Assembly (NCBI GenBank): GCA_039028935.1 | Contig: JBCCHD010000005.1 | Coordinates: forward strand, 107,551-171,550 | Direction: 5' to 3' | Origin: Pseudomonadota bacterium | GTDB taxonomy: Bacteria > Pseudomonadota > Gammaproteobacteria > Steroidobacterales > SZUA-146 | Length of the DNA: 64,000 bases | In this document: positions 1-10,143 of the stretch, in pieces | Layout: the number at the start of each line of letters is the position of its first letter | Position numbering within the stretch: the stretch's first letter is position 1 | The notes under the pieces: model-generated | Database searches by the model: none | Told to the model about the DNA's origin: nothing | Seen by the model: only the letters and a program-made list of their open reading frames with translations | Translations under genes and position numbers: made by a program

Positions 1-266
1 GCAGCGGCTGCGCGATTTCGGTGGCATCGGCGTCACTGCTCACCGAACGGCTGAAGGGCCGGACCGTCAGTGAGGCGCGCGAGACGTTTGCGCAACTGCA
101 CGATGTGTTTACCGCCATCGAGGAGCCAGAGAACCTTGAAGAGCTGGGCAAACTCGGTGCGCTAGCGGGTGTACGGGCGTACCCATCCCGCATAAAATGT
201 GCAAGCCTGAGCTGGCACGCGCTCAATAACGCACTGAACGCTGACGGCACAGCCTCAACCGAATAA
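1..266 (+). CDS. sufU: SufU-type Fe-S cluster assembly scaffold, C-terminal part
   Basis: Partial gene, cut by the left window edge; the open frame runs from base 3 to a TAA at 264-266. The visible residues begin SGCAIS and continue with a long helix, then LGKLGALAGVRAYPSRIKCASLSWHAL. This is the C-terminal half of SufU/NifU-like proteins, with two of the three conserved cysteines (in SGC and in RIKC). SufU proteins work with the cysteine desulfurase SufS, as sulfur acceptor or scaffold in Fe-S cluster assembly in the cytoplasm. It lies 31 bp upstream of sufT, so this is the end of a suf operon. Family assignment is strong; scaffold versus sulfur-shuttle role cannot be decided here. Confidence 0.9.
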   Translation, partial: SGCAISVASASLLTERLKGRTVSEARETFAQLHDVFTAIEEPENLEELGKLGALAGVRAYPSRIKCASLSWHALNNALNADGTASTE

Positions 267-297
267 CGCCACGACGTTCATTAAACCGAGTCCAACT

Positions 298-852
298 ATG
301 TACAGCGCCTCCAGCGAACCGGTCACTCTTCACCGCAATTGCAAAGCAACCCTCATTCCCGAAGGCTATGAGATCGAGCTTCCCCAGGGCAGCATCGGTT
401 ACATCACGCAAGCGCTTGGGGGTAGCTTTACTGTGTACGTGGACGGCAGCCTGTTTCGCATCAGCGGCATCGATGCCGATGCGCTGGGCAAAGAACCGGT
501 GGAGCCGCCCACGCTGCCAGATAACTCGACCGATGAAGACGTTGAAGTTCTGATCTGGAGCCAAATCAGAACGTGTTATGACCCCGAGATTCCCATTAAC
601 GTGGTCGATTTGGGACTGATTTATACCTGCGACATTGTCAAACACGCGGACAATACTCGACAGGTAAGCATCACCATGACGCTCACCGCACCCGGTTGCG
701 GGATGGGCGATATTCTGGTCGAAGACGTTCGAAGCAAAGTCGCGCTGGTGCCAACCGTCACCGACACTGACGTGGAGCTGGTGTTTGATCCGCCCTGGGA
801 TCGCTCCATGATGTCCGAAGAAGCACAGCTTCAAACCGGCATGATGTACTGA
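298..852 (+). CDS. sufT: SufT, MIP18/DUF59-family Fe-S assembly factor
   Basis: 184 residues. The N-terminal ~80 residues have the SufT-specific region (LPQGSIGYITQALGGSFTVY). The C-terminal ~100 residues form a MIP18/DUF59 domain with DPEIPINVVDLGLIY and the conserved cysteine motif TAPGCGMG. SufT proteins are accessory maturation factors for Fe-S enzymes. The position directly after sufU supports one transcription unit. The ATG at 298 is the natural start and has only a weak ribosome binding site, as is common inside operons. Confidence 0.92.
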   Translation: MYSASSEPVTLHRNCKATLIPEGYEIELPQGSIGYITQALGGSFTVYVDGSLFRISGIDADALGKEPVEPPTLPDNSTDEDVEVLIWSQIRTCYDPEIPINVVDLGLIYTCDIVKHADNTRQVSITMTLTAPGCGMGDILVEDVRSKVALVPTVTDTDVELVFDPPWDRSMMSEEAQLQTGMMY

Positions 853-964
853 CCGCAACACGAGCCGCCGTCGCATCGAGCGTTTGACAAGCGCCTGAAT
901 TCCCACTAAAACTAGAGCATTCTGACGCGCCAGAGGGCGCCGGACTCATGCGAAAGGACTGCTC

Positions 965-1456
965 GTGAAAGATCTCATACTGGTGCGCCACGCTAAAGCC
1001 AGCTGGAACAATCCAGACGTGCCCGACATCGATCGCCAGCTCAACGACACGGGTCGCCGCGAGGTGCCGACCATGGGAGAGCGTTTGGCTGCGCGCGAGA
1101 TCATGCCCGATATGATTTTGTCGAGCCCCGCTGAACGCGCGCATCACACCGCAACAATGCTGGCGCCGTATATGAAACTGCCATCCGATCGAATCGAAGT
1201 CCTCGACGAAATGTACCTCGCTGATACCGATGTATTGTTATCGCTGACCCAATTGTGCGACAACAACGTCGACTGCCTCATGATGGTCGGCCACAATCCA
1301 GGCCTTACGCAGTTTGCCAATATGATGACCGAAGTGGCGGTGGATAATATCCCGACATGCGGTATGTATCATATGCGTTTTGATGTAGACGTTTGGCACA
1401 ATGTGGAACTCAAAACCGGCGATTACGTGGCGTTCGACTTTCCGCGCAATCACTGA
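965..1456 (+). CDS. sixA: SixA-like phosphohistidine phosphatase
   Basis: 163 residues, the usual size of SixA. The catalytic RHG-type motif is LVRHAKAS with His9 as the expected phosphate-accepting histidine. The second conserved histidine is His110 in MMVGHNPG. SixA enzymes remove phosphate from phosphohistidine on histidine phosphotransfer domains or the nitrogen PTS protein. The GTG start at 965 is preceded by AAAGGA. It stands alone, about 110 bp after sufT on the same strand. The branch of the histidine phosphatase superfamily is clear; the physiological substrate is inferred. Confidence 0.85.
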   Translation: MKDLILVRHAKASWNNPDVPDIDRQLNDTGRREVPTMGERLAAREIMPDMILSSPAERAHHTATMLAPYMKLPSDRIEVLDEMYLADTDVLLSLTQLCDNNVDCLMMVGHNPGLTQFANMMTEVAVDNIPTCGMYHMRFDVDVWHNVELKTGDYVAFDFPRNH

Positions 1457-1761
1457 TTGAGCGCACGACACACAGCCTTGAAATCAAAGGCCATTATTTC
1501 GACGCCTTACTCTATATGTTGCTTTTTTCTACTCACCGTTATCGGTAATTACCCTAACCTATAACGCCATTTTTACGTACCAAACTGTGATCTGGATCGT
1601 AGGCGCGACGAACGGTTTTTGGCAGGGTGGAACCAGAGTCAGCGTTTGCGTGTCGTACTAGTAATCGATCTATGAACGACGACGGCAAAGTGTAAAGAGA
1701 CAATCATGATCCCATCAACATATCGACAACCGGCAACAGAAGGACACCATCGAGAGGCAAC
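1457..1761. other. Intergenic region, no gene seen
   Basis: About 305 bp between sixA and the serine protease gene. It is more AT-rich than its surroundings around 1500-1570 and probably carries the protease promoter. No RNA gene, convincing hairpin terminator or reading frame with coding character was found. Confidence 0.5.
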
Positions 1762-2505
1762 GTGATACACGGTCCACGCAGTTTTCGTCGCGCACTGTGC
1801 TTGCTCTGGCTCGTAGGCAGCGCCCTGCTGCTCACCGCCTGCGCCGAAACTCGGATTAAACCCGCGTCGACTCACTACTCGGTTACCGCCACACCACAGG
1901 CCGCCAATCTGGTTGCACATCATGCCCATATTGATTGTCGCTCACCAGACTACGAAACACTCGACGCCATTGTGCGCGTAGCCAGCATCACGACAAATGG
2001 CGGCGATGGCAGTGGCGTTGTCGTTGCGCCGAATGTCGTACTCACGGCCGCACACGTTCTCGAAGGCGCGTCCGTTGGGCTTGTCTACATCGGTAATCAC
2101 TACAAAGAGGCGACCGTACTCGGTCGCGATGCGTATTCGGATCTGGCATTACTGATGGTCGGCACTGAAAATCTGCAACCCATTCAGATCAGCGACCGCG
2201 GATTGGTCACCAACGAGTCGGTATGGGCGGTTGGTTTTCCACTGGCGCTCGACCAGTCAACCACGAAGGGACAGTTTTACCGCTACCGAAATGGCGGTCT
2301 TTTAACCTCTGCTGGGATCGATGCGGGCTCATCGGGCGGTGGATTGCTGCATTGTGAACGCGGCACCTTTAAGCTAGCCGGCATGATTCGCAGCTACTTG
2401 GCGCGTGTGCGACAAGGCGAAGCGGTGGCCATACCGAATCGTTCAATCTCGGTGCCGGCGGACGCGATTGAGGCGTTTATTAACTTACACGGCGTCTCTC
2501 ACTAG
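1762..2505 (+). CDS. Trypsin-like serine protease, lipoprotein
   Basis: 247 residues. The N-terminus is a lipoprotein signal peptide ending in the lipobox LTAC, with Cys27 the expected lipidated residue. The chymotrypsin-fold triad is visible: His98 in VLTAAHV, Asp127 in DAYSDLALL and Ser191 in AGSSGGG. The fold is compact, without a PDZ domain, so it is not a DegP/DegS protein. It is expected to act at the periplasmic face of a membrane. The GTG start at 1762 follows a GAGAGG-like site. It converges with sdaA. Substrate unknown. Confidence 0.85.
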   Translation: MIHGPRSFRRALCLLWLVGSALLLTACAETRIKPASTHYSVTATPQAANLVAHHAHIDCRSPDYETLDAIVRVASITTNGGDGSGVVVAPNVVLTAAHVLEGASVGLVYIGNHYKEATVLGRDAYSDLALLMVGTENLQPIQISDRGLVTNESVWAVGFPLALDQSTTKGQFYRYRNGGLLTSAGIDAGSSGGGLLHCERGTFKLAGMIRSYLARVRQGEAVAIPNRSISVPADAIEAFINLHGVSH

Positions 2506-2607
2506 TCGACTCCCGCATTGAGGTCGACCAATGTGCTTGGCCTTCAACTGTCGACGCCCGAATCACATCCCTCAATCCTACGCACGGAGTCAGCCGCATC
2601 TTCGCAG

Positions 2608-3975
2608 TCAGCACTCGACGACGTTCACCGCCAAACCACCGCGCGACGTTTCCTTATACACCGAGTTCATGTCATTGCCGGTTTGACGCATGGTCTCGAT
2701 CACCTGATCGAGTGTCACCTTGTGCGTACCATCGCCGCGCAATGCCAAGCGCGCTGCATTGATGGCTTTGATCGCGCCCATCGCATTTCGCTCAATACAG
2801 GGAATCTGTACCAGCCCCGCGATCGGATCGCAGGTCAAACCTAAATTGTGCTCCATGCCAATCTCGGCCGCGTTTTCGATTTGTTCGTTTGATCCATTAA
2901 GCGCGGCCACGAGCCCGCCCGCCGCCATAGAGCAGGCCACGCCGACTTCGCCCTGGCAGCCCATTTCCGCACCTGAAATCGATGCATTCATTTTGTACAG
3001 ACTGCCAATCACAGCGGCCACAAGCAAAAAGCGAATGATTCCTTCTTCGTCTGCGTCGTCCTCAAATTTCATGTAGTAATGCATCACGGCAGGAATAATG
3101 CCCGCCGCGCCGTTGGTCGGCGCCGTCACCACTTTGCCACCCGCTGCGTTTTCCTCGTTAACCGACAGCGCCCAGGCCGTGACCCAGTCCATAAACAGTG
3201 TTGGACTTTTATAGTCCGGTGCGGTCAACAGATCATGGGACTTAGGCGCGCGCCGAGTCACTTTAAGCACCCCGGGCAAAATACCCCGCTGTGAGAAACC
3301 ACGCTCGACGCATCGCTGCATCACCCCCCAAAGCGCGAGAAGCCCCTCGCGAACCGCTTGCTCGTCGGCCAAGTGACGCTCATTGGCCATGGCCATCTCC
3401 GCAATCGATACGCTGTGTTCCGCGCAGAAGGCCAAAATATGCGCGGCGCTTTTGTAGGGGTACGGAAAGGTCTGCCCTTGCTCACCAAGCGGCTGATTGA
3501 CCTCGTCTTTGGTCACAATGAATCCACCGCCCGTCGAGAAGTACTCCTCCTGAAGCAGAACGTGCTCATGGGCATCGAACGCGGTGAAACGCATACCATT
3601 GGGATGCTCGGGCAGGTACTGTTCAGTCAGAAACAGAAGATCGAGCTGCTCGTCGAACGCGATCATATGACGCCCGCCTAGATTGAGGGCGCGTTCTTGG
3701 CGAATCCGAGCCACTTGCTGCTCACCGACATCCGGATCAAGCGTGCGCGGCTCAACGCCCTCCAAACCCAGCAACACGGCCGTATCCGTGCAATGGCCAA
3801 CGCCGGTTAACGCCAACGAACCAAATAACTCGGCGGTTACGTGAGCAACCTCATCGAGCTCACCGCGCTGATGTAACTTGCCCACGAACTGCGCCGCGGC
3901 GTTCATGGGTCCCATCGTGTGCGAACTCGACGGTCCGACGCCGATCTTAAAAATGTCAAACGCACTGATACTCAT
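2608..3975 (-). CDS. sdaA: L-serine ammonia-lyase (L-serine dehydratase), Fe-S type
   Basis: 455 residues, full length for single-chain L-serine dehydratase. It opens with the family hallmark [20 protein letters not shown] and carries both the beta and alpha domains. It deaminates L-serine to pyruvate and ammonia using an oxygen-labile [4Fe-4S] cluster. Likely ligands are Cys340 (MGCQGE), Cys382 (LTCDP) and Cys393 (IPCIER). The chain ends in Cys455, matching the family feature in which a C-terminal cysteine occupies the fourth cluster site until substrate displaces it. It sits downstream of putA on the same strand, so two amino-acid catabolic genes are neighbours. Confidence 0.95.
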   Translation of the reverse strand: MSISAFDIFKIGVGPSSSHTMGPMNAAAQFVGKLHQRGELDEVAHVTAELFGSLALTGVGHCTDTAVLLGLEGVEPRTLDPDVGEQQVARIRQERALNLGGRHMIAFDEQLDLLFLTEQYLPEHPNGMRFTAFDAHEHVLLQEEYFSTGGGFIVTKDEVNQPLGEQGQTFPYPYKSAAHILAFCAEHSVSIAEMAMANERHLADEQAVREGLLALWGVMQRCVERGFSQRGILPGVLKVTRRAPKSHDLLTAPDYKSPTLFMDWVTAWALSVNEENAAGGKVVTAPTNGAAGIIPAVMHYYMKFEDDADEEGIIRFLLVAAVIGSLYKMNASISGAEMGCQGEVGVACSMAAGGLVAALNGSNEQIENAAEIGMEHNLGLTCDPIAGLVQIPCIERNAMGAIKAINAARLALRGDGTHKVTLDQVIETMRQTGNDMNSVYKETSRGGLAVNVVEC

Positions 3976-4120
3976 GGCAAGCTCCGCCCTCTCGCCTGAC
4001 TATTGTAGGACTCACTCAGTCTCTCTGCCGACTGCCCCCGACCTGCTTCCGCGTGATTCGGCCCTTTTGACCGTCGATCGTTGACATAAAGGCCGAATGA
4101 CGTCGTGGCCGCTATTTGCG

Positions 4121-7100
4121 TTACGTACTGGGACCCAACGACAGGAGACTCGTGTTCCCCCCCACCGCTGCCGTGTTGTTAGTAATGGTCTTCTCGTTAG
4201 CGTAGCGATGCAGATAGAACGGGCCACCGGCCTTGGGACCCGTTCCTGACAAGCCGCAGCCGCCGAACGGTTGGACGCCCACCACCGCGCCAATCTGATT
4301 GCGGTTGATGTAGACATTGCCCACTTTCACTCGCTTTTGGATAAAACGCGCGGTGCTTTCGATGCGGCTGTGAATACCCAACGTTAAGCCGTAACCCGTC
4401 GCGTTGATGTCGGCAATCATCTTCTCGAGCGATTCACTCGAATAGCGAACGACGTGCAAGATAGGCCCGAACACCTCGCGTTCAAGTTGACCGATGGAAT
4501 CAATTTCTACCGCGATGGGCGCAAAGTAATGCCCGTCCGGCAGGTCTTTAGGCAGTTGGCACTCATGAACGAGTTTGCCCGTGGACAGTAGATGCGCCCG
4601 ATGTGCATTGAGCATCGCCAGTGCAGCTGGGTCGATGACCGGGCCGCAATCGGTACTGAGTAAACCAGGGTTGCCCACCACCAGTTCATCCATGTAACCC
4701 GCCAAGAGTTCCAAGACGCGCGGCGCGATCTCGTCTTGAAGAAACAGCACGCGTAGCGCCGAACAACGTTGACCGGCACTGTTGAACGCCGAGCTCACCA
4801 CGTCGAGCACGACCTGTTCCGGCAACGCCGAACTGTCCACGAGCATGGCATTGAGCCCGCCGGTCTCGGCCACCAATGTGGCGATTGGGCCATCTTTCGC
4901 AGCCAGCGCTCGATTGATCACACGCGCGGTTTCGGTTGAACCGGTAAACGCAACGCCATCAACATCAGCGTGTTCAACGAGTCGAGCACCCACCTCGCCT
5001 CCCATGCCAGGCACGAGTTGGAGCACCTCTTTGGGCACACCGGCTTTGTGCAGCAATTCAGTCACGGCGTGTGCGCACAGCGTGCTTTGCTCAGCCGGTT
5101 TGGCCACCACCGCATTGCCGGCCGCCAAAGCGGCGGAGACCTGACCGGTAAAGATTGCGATCGGGAAGTTCCAAGGGCTGATGCAGACAAAGGTTCCCCG
5201 GCCTTCAAGCGCCAGCGTATTGCTCTCGCCCGTCGGTCCAGGCATCACCATAGGTTCACCGAACTCGTGAGCGGCGCGTTTGCCGTAGTAGTAAAGAAAG
5301 TCGATCGCCTCACGCAATTCCGCGTGCGCATCGAAAATTGACTTGCCCGCCTCCCGAATACACACATTGAATAAACGCGCTTCGTTCTGTTGCAATAGCT
5401 CGGCCGCCTTGATCAGGATCTCGCCACGCGCGCGACCGCCCAACCGGTTCCATCGCGTTTGGGCAAATTTTGCCGTGGCCATTGCGGTGTCCACATCGGC
5501 CTGCGTGGCGGTCTGCCATGTGCCGACCGTATCAGCGAGATTGGCGGGATTGCGTACCGTTATGGTGTCGCCCACGTCAAGCGATTTTCGCTTGTTGAGA
5601 TTGACGATCAGGGGCGTTGTATGGATAGCGGTCGAGGTGTGCGTAGCAATATCAGAAGACAAAGTTCGAATACGCTGCGCGTCGAACAAATTCAGTCCTT
5701 TGGAATTCACACGTTCATCGCCAAACAGGTCGACCGGCAGGCGGATTTGAGGATGCGGTTTGTGCTCAAGCTGTTCGATCTGCTTGACGGGATCTTCGAT
5801 GATTTTCTCGACCGGCGCATTATCGTCAACGATGCGATTAACAAACGAAGTGTTTGCACCGTTCTCAAGCAGTCGACGGACCAGATAGGGCAATAGATCC
5901 TCATGCTCACCCACAGGCGCGTAAACGCGACAGGGGCGGTTGAGCTTATCTTCGCCAATCACTTCGGCATACAGTTCTTCACCCATACCATGCAGTCGCT
6001 GAAACTCGAACGGTTTGTCGCCCGCCATTTCAACGATCGACGCGACGGTGTGCGCGTTGTGCGTTGCAAACTGAGGGTAAATCGCTTCCGGCGCGTCGAG
6101 CAAAATTCGCGCGCAAGCGAGGTATGAGACATCGGTCGACGCCTTGCGGGTAAACACCGGATAACTTTCCAATCCCAATTCTTGACCGAGTTTGATTTCA
6201 GTATCCCAGTACGCGCCTTTTACGAGGCGTACAGACATGCGCCGTCCGGCCTTGCGGCCCTGCTCGACCACCCACCGACAGATTTCAAGGCTGCGCTTCT
6301 GATACGCCTGCAAGGCGATGCCATAGCCTTCCCAGTTGGCGCACGCTGGCGAGTGAAACACACGTCCGATGACCTCGAGCGACAGTTCAAGGCGCGCCGC
6401 CTCTTCCGCATCAACGCAAAACCCAATATCGTAGTCGCGCGCCTTGACCGCCAGCGCTTCGAGCATTGGCACCATTTCGTGGAGTACACGTTTGCGGTGA
6501 TGAAGGTCGTAACGCGGATGCAGGGCCGAGAGCTTAACTGAGATTCCCGGCGACTCGAATGTGCTTTTTCCTTTGGACGCCTTGTTCTTGCCGATCTGTT
6601 CAATGGCCTTGGCGTAGGCGTCAAAGTAGCGGCGTGCGTCTTTAGCGGTTAGAGCTGCCTCCCCGAGCATATCGAACGAGTAGCGATAGTCGCGATTGTC
6701 CTTTTTCAGAGAACGTTTCAACGCATCGTCTATGTTACGGCCCATCACAAACTGCCGGCCCATAATACGCATGGCTTGTCGCATAGCCGTTCGGACGACC
6801 GGCTCGCCGGCGCGGGCGACCATCTTTTCCATAAACGACTCAGGGTCGTCGACCGCGTCTTTCTCTGCGCCCAGAATCTGCCCGGTCAGCATCAATCCCC
6901 ATGTTGACGCATTCACAAACAGCGAGCGGTTGTTGCCCAGATGACCTTTCCAATGCCCGCTTTGCAGCTTGTCTTTGATCAATTTATCGGCGGTGTCACC
7001 ATCAGGCACACGAAGCAACGCCTCGGCCAAACACATCAAGACAATCCCTTCTTGTGAGGAAAGATCGTATTCCTGCAAAAAGGCATCGAGTCCACCGGCA

Positions 7101-7306
7101 CGTTTGCGGTTGGCTCGGACACTGTGCACCAGCTGTGTGGCCAACGCCTGCACGCGTGCCTGCGCGGGCGCCTCGAGCCGCGCCAGCGCGAGCGCCGCAT
7201 CCACACATTCGGTTTCGTCGGCCAGATAGAGCTGGTTTATCGCCTCGTTTAAGGGCGTTAGGTCGTTTTCGGTGGCGCTCACCAAAAATTCGATTTGAGT
7301 CGACAT
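4121..7306 (-). CDS. putA: Bifunctional proline dehydrogenase / L-glutamate gamma-semialdehyde dehydrogenase
   Basis: 1061 residues from the ATG at 7306, preceded by AGGGA at good spacing; a longer frame to 7384 exists but has no support. The N-terminal half is the FAD-dependent proline dehydrogenase barrel (RLVKGAYWDTEIK, FATHNAHTVASI). The C-terminal half is the NAD-dependent aldehyde dehydrogenase with FVCISPWNFPIAIFTG, the catalytic-Glu region LVAETGG and the catalytic-Cys motif SAGQRCS. Together they oxidise proline to glutamate at the membrane. The N-terminal ribbon-helix-helix DNA-binding domain of the ~1320-residue enteric PutA is absent, so this is a catalytic-only PutA that cannot repress its own gene in the enteric manner. 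Confidence 0.96.
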   Translation of the reverse strand: MSTQIEFLVSATENDLTPLNEAINQLYLADETECVDAALALARLEAPAQARVQALATQLVHSVRANRKRAGGLDAFLQEYDLSSQEGIVLMCLAEALLRVPDGDTADKLIKDKLQSGHWKGHLGNNRSLFVNASTWGLMLTGQILGAEKDAVDDPESFMEKMVARAGEPVVRTAMRQAMRIMGRQFVMGRNIDDALKRSLKKDNRDYRYSFDMLGEAALTAKDARRYFDAYAKAIEQIGKNKASKGKSTFESPGISVKLSALHPRYDLHHRKRVLHEMVPMLEALAVKARDYDIGFCVDAEEAARLELSLEVIGRVFHSPACANWEGYGIALQAYQKRSLEICRWVVEQGRKAGRRMSVRLVKGAYWDTEIKLGQELGLESYPVFTRKASTDVSYLACARILLDAPEAIYPQFATHNAHTVASIVEMAGDKPFEFQRLHGMGEELYAEVIGEDKLNRPCRVYAPVGEHEDLLPYLVRRLLENGANTSFVNRIVDDNAPVEKIIEDPVKQIEQLEHKPHPQIRLPVDLFGDERVNSKGLNLFDAQRIRTLSSDIATHTSTAIHTTPLIVNLNKRKSLDVGDTITVRNPANLADTVGTWQTATQADVDTAMATAKFAQTRWNRLGGRARGEILIKAAELLQQNEARLFNVCIREAGKSIFDAHAELREAIDFLYYYGKRAAHEFGEPMVMPGPTGESNTLALEGRGTFVCISPWNFPIAIFTGQVSAALAAGNAVVAKPAEQSTLCAHAVTELLHKAGVPKEVLQLVPGMGGEVGARLVEHADVDGVAFTGSTETARVINRALAAKDGPIATLVAETGGLNAMLVDSSALPEQVVLDVVSSAFNSAGQRCSALRVLFLQDEIAPRVLELLAGYMDELVVGNPGLLSTDCGPVIDPAALAMLNAHRAHLLSTGKLVHECQLPKDLPDGHYFAPIAVEIDSIGQLEREVFGPILHVVRYSSESLEKMIADINATGYGLTLGIHSRIESTARFIQKRVKVGNVYINRNQIGAVVGVQPFGGCGLSGTGPKAGGPFYLHRYANEKTITNNTAAVGGNTSLLSLGPST

Positions 7307-7404
7307 GAATAAGTCCCTGATTAGTCGCGGTTCACCGCGCAGTAATTGACGGCAATACGATCCTTTTACCGCCCCTGCTGACAAAAGACAACCATAAACA
7401 GAAG

Positions 7405-7809
7405 CTACTTTTTGTCGCGAATAAATCGGATGATTTGACGTCTGGATTTCTTGTCAGGACGGCGTTTTGGACCGGCGGAAAGCGCCGCGCCAATCCGCAG
7501 CTGCTCCGCTCGCGCCTCGCGCGCTTCGCGGCTGGCATCGGTCTCCTCGTACCAGGTCTGTGTGATCGATGCCGCAGCGCGTCGCGTGCTCAAAATGCGC
7601 ACGATCACATCGGTTTGAAGACTATCGCGTCGCACGCTGACGCAATCTCCCGGTTTGACGCCATGGGCCGGTTTTGTGCGCATGCCATTGAGCAGCACCC
7701 GGCCGGTTTTAATCGCCTGCGCCGAGAGTGCGCGTGTTTTGTAAAACCGCGCGGCGTGAAGCCACTGGTCGAGTCGTACGCTTTTGGCGTCGGTCAGTTT
7801 TTGACTCAC
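7405..7809 (-). CDS. hslR: Hsp15-like S4-domain RNA-binding protein
   Basis: 134 residues. The N-terminal S4 domain ([31 protein letters not shown]) is followed by a basic tail ([17 protein letters not shown]), the Hsp15 architecture. Hsp15 binds free 50S ribosomal subunits carrying nascent chains after heat shock and helps recycle them. The GTG start at 7809 is preceded by AAAAGGTGA. It is divergent from kbl with about 60 bp between the starts. Identification is good by domain order and length. Confidence 0.9.
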   Translation of the reverse strand: MSQKLTDAKSVRLDQWLHAARFYKTRALSAQAIKTGRVLLNGMRTKPAHGVKPGDCVSVRRDSLQTDVIVRILSTRRAAASITQTWYEETDASREAREARAEQLRIGAALSAGPKRRPDKKSRRQIIRFIRDKK

Positions 7810-7869
7810 AATTGCTCACCTTTTGAGCGCGGCCTGATACACTTCGACGTTACTACAAAGGAGCGATTT

Positions 7870-9060
7870 GTGACCACCGAATTTTTACAGCGCATGCGCC
7901 GCCGAACCGCAGAATTGAAGAAATCGGGACTGTTCAAGGCCGAACGTCTTATCGAGTCACCGCAAAGTGCGCGCATACGGGTGGGCGAACAGGACGTACT
8001 GAATTTTTGCGCCAACAACTATCTCGGCCTGGCGAATCATCCCGAGGTCATTGAGGCCGCCAAAAAAGGACTAGACGAACACGGCTTTGGTATGGCCTCA
8101 GTGCGCTTTATTTGTGGCACCCAGGCCATTCACAAGGAGCTGGAAGCTCGACTGTCAGCGTTTCTGGGTACCGAGGACACCATTTTGTACCCCTCTTGTT
8201 TCGACGCCAATGGCGGCCTGTTCGAAACACTCCTGGGAGAAAAAGACGCGGTGGTGAGCGACAGCCTCAATCATGCGAGCATCATCGACGGCATACGCCT
8301 GTGTAAGGCGCGCCGCCTCCGTTATCAAAATAACAATATGGAAGATCTCGAATCAAAGCTCACCGACGCGAGCAGCTCCAACATGCGTCTGATTGCCACC
8401 GATGGCGTGTTTTCGATGGACGGGTCGATCGCCAAAATGGACCGCATTTGCGAGTTGGCTGAGTCATCGAATTCATTGGTGATGATGGATGACTGCCACG
8501 CTACCGGATTTCTAGGCGCGAACGGAAAAGGCACACATGAGTTTCACCATGTGATGGGAAAGGTCGATTTGATCACGGGCACACTCGGCAAGGCACTGGG
8601 CGGTGCAGCGGGCGGCTACACCAGCGGCCGCAAGGAGTTGATCGGTTGGCTCAGACAGCGGTCTCGTCCGTATCTGTTTTCGAACACGGTCGCGCCACCG
8701 CTGGTCACCGCCGCGCTCAAAGTACTCGATCTGCTGGAACAAAGCGATGATTTGCGTCAGAAGTTACACGAAAACTCGCGTTACTTTCGCGACGGCATGG
8801 AAAAAGCCGGGTTCACATTGCTGCCCGGTGAACACCCCATTATTCCGGTCATGCTCGGCGACGCTGCGCTGGCGTCAGACATGGCCGACAAATTGCTCGA
8901 GCGCGGTATTTACGTCATCGGTTTCTCCTATCCAGTGGTTCCGGAAGGACAAGCGCGCATTCGCACACAGATGTCGGCCGCACACGAGACGGAACATCTC
9001 GACGCCGCCATTGCCGCATTCACCGAAGTGGGTCACGAGCTCGGCGTACTCGGCGATTAA
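7870..9060 (+). CDS. kbl: Glycine C-acetyltransferase (2-amino-3-ketobutyrate CoA ligase)
   Basis: 396 residues from the GTG at 7870, with AAAGGAG seven bases upstream; the frame is open further upstream but there it only overlaps hslR antisense. It is a PLP fold-type I enzyme of the alpha-oxoamine synthase family. Lys241 in [11 protein letters not shown] is the expected PLP-binding lysine, and DDCHATGF carries the aspartate that contacts the pyridine nitrogen. It cleaves 2-amino-3-ketobutyrate with CoA to glycine and acetyl-CoA. tdh follows 36 bp later, so the pair forms the threonine-to-glycine operon. Confidence 0.97.
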   Translation: MTTEFLQRMRRRTAELKKSGLFKAERLIESPQSARIRVGEQDVLNFCANNYLGLANHPEVIEAAKKGLDEHGFGMASVRFICGTQAIHKELEARLSAFLGTEDTILYPSCFDANGGLFETLLGEKDAVVSDSLNHASIIDGIRLCKARRLRYQNNNMEDLESKLTDASSSNMRLIATDGVFSMDGSIAKMDRICELAESSNSLVMMDDCHATGFLGANGKGTHEFHHVMGKVDLITGTLGKALGGAAGGYTSGRKELIGWLRQRSRPYLFSNTVAPPLVTAALKVLDLLEQSDDLRQKLHENSRYFRDGMEKAGFTLLPGEHPIIPVMLGDAALASDMADKLLERGIYVIGFSYPVVPEGQARIRTQMSAAHETEHLDAAIAAFTEVGHELGVLGD

Positions 9061-9096
9061 GCCCGCCGTCACACCCGTTGCTCAAGGGAGATCGTT

Positions 9097-10122
9097 GTGA
9101 AAGCACTGGTTAAAGCCAAAGCCGAACCCGGCATCTGGATGGAGGACATCCCTATGCCCGGCGTCGGGCCCAACGACGTGTTGATCAAAATTCGTAAAAC
9201 CGCCATTTGCGGCACGGATATGCACATCTTCAACTGGGACGAATGGGCACAGAAGACGATTCCCGTACCGATGGCAGTCGGCCATGAATACGCCGGCGAG
9301 ATCGTCGACATGGGATCGGAGGTGCGTGGCTTTACCCTCGGCGATCGAGTGTCGGGCGAAGGGCACTTGACCTGCGGGTTTTGTCGCAACTGCAAGGCAG
9401 GCCGTCGACATCTATGTCGCGCGACCGAAGGCGTTGGGGTCAATCGACCCGGCAGTTTCGCTGAATTCCTGAGCATTCCCGCCTCCAATGCGTTTTTGCT
9501 GCCGGACAGCATCACCGACGACATCGCGTCGCTTCTCGATCCCCTTGGCAACGCGGTGCACACCGCCCTGTCCTTCGATCTTGTCGGCGAAGACGTCCTC
9601 ATCACCGGAGCGGGCCCGATCGGTATCATGGCTGTCGCCATTGCGCGTCACGTCGGCGCACGGCACGTGGTGATCACTGACGTCAACGACTATCGATTGC
9701 AGCTCGCACGACAGATGGGCGCGACGCGTGCGATCAATGTGTTACAGGACTCCGTGGCCGATGTGATGAATGATCTGGGCATGACAGAAGGCTTCGATGT
9801 CGGCATGGAGATGTCTGGCAACGGCGATGCACTGCGCACCGTGATCGAAATGCTGCACCACGGCGGCGCGCTGGCGCTGCTCGGCATCCCACCGGACAAC
9901 ACCGCGATCGACTGGAATCAGGTGATCTTCAAGGGATTGGTAATAAAAGGTGTCTACGGTCGTGAGATGTTTGAAACCTGGTATAAAATGACGAGCATGC
10001 TGCAAAGCGGGCTGGATGTGGGAGAGATCGTTACCCACCATTTGCCCATCGATGACTTTGCTCGAGGATTCGACATCATGAATTCCGGCGAATCGGGCAA
10101 AGTGATACTGAATTGGTCGTAA
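9097..10122 (+). CDS. tdh: L-threonine 3-dehydrogenase
   Basis: 341 residues, exactly the family length. It is a zinc-dependent medium-chain dehydrogenase with the catalytic zinc ligand Cys38 (AICGTDMH) and GHEYAGE. The structural zinc cysteines are Cys93, Cys96, Cys99 and Cys107, and the NAD-binding glycines lie in [12 protein letters not shown]. It oxidises L-threonine to 2-amino-3-ketobutyrate, the substrate of Kbl encoded just upstream. The GTG start at 9097 is preceded by AAGGGAG. Confidence 0.97.
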   Translation: MKALVKAKAEPGIWMEDIPMPGVGPNDVLIKIRKTAICGTDMHIFNWDEWAQKTIPVPMAVGHEYAGEIVDMGSEVRGFTLGDRVSGEGHLTCGFCRNCKAGRRHLCRATEGVGVNRPGSFAEFLSIPASNAFLLPDSITDDIASLLDPLGNAVHTALSFDLVGEDVLITGAGPIGIMAVAIARHVGARHVVITDVNDYRLQLARQMGATRAINVLQDSVADVMNDLGMTEGFDVGMEMSGNGDALRTVIEMLHHGGALALLGIPPDNTAIDWNQVIFKGLVIKGVYGREMFETWYKMTSMLQSGLDVGEIVTHHLPIDDFARGFDIMNSGESGKVILNWS

Positions 10123-10143
10123 CACCGCTACCGAGGTACTAAC

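Noticed and set aside
4071..4105. Inverted arms ATTCGGCC / GGCCGAAT downstream of putA.
   Set aside because: The loop is about 28 bases and no T-tract follows, so it is too weak to call a terminator.
7435..7869. Extension of the kbl frame by 145 codons upstream.
   Set aside because: It is antisense to hslR, and the GTG at 7870 has a strong AAAGGAG site and gives the normal family length.
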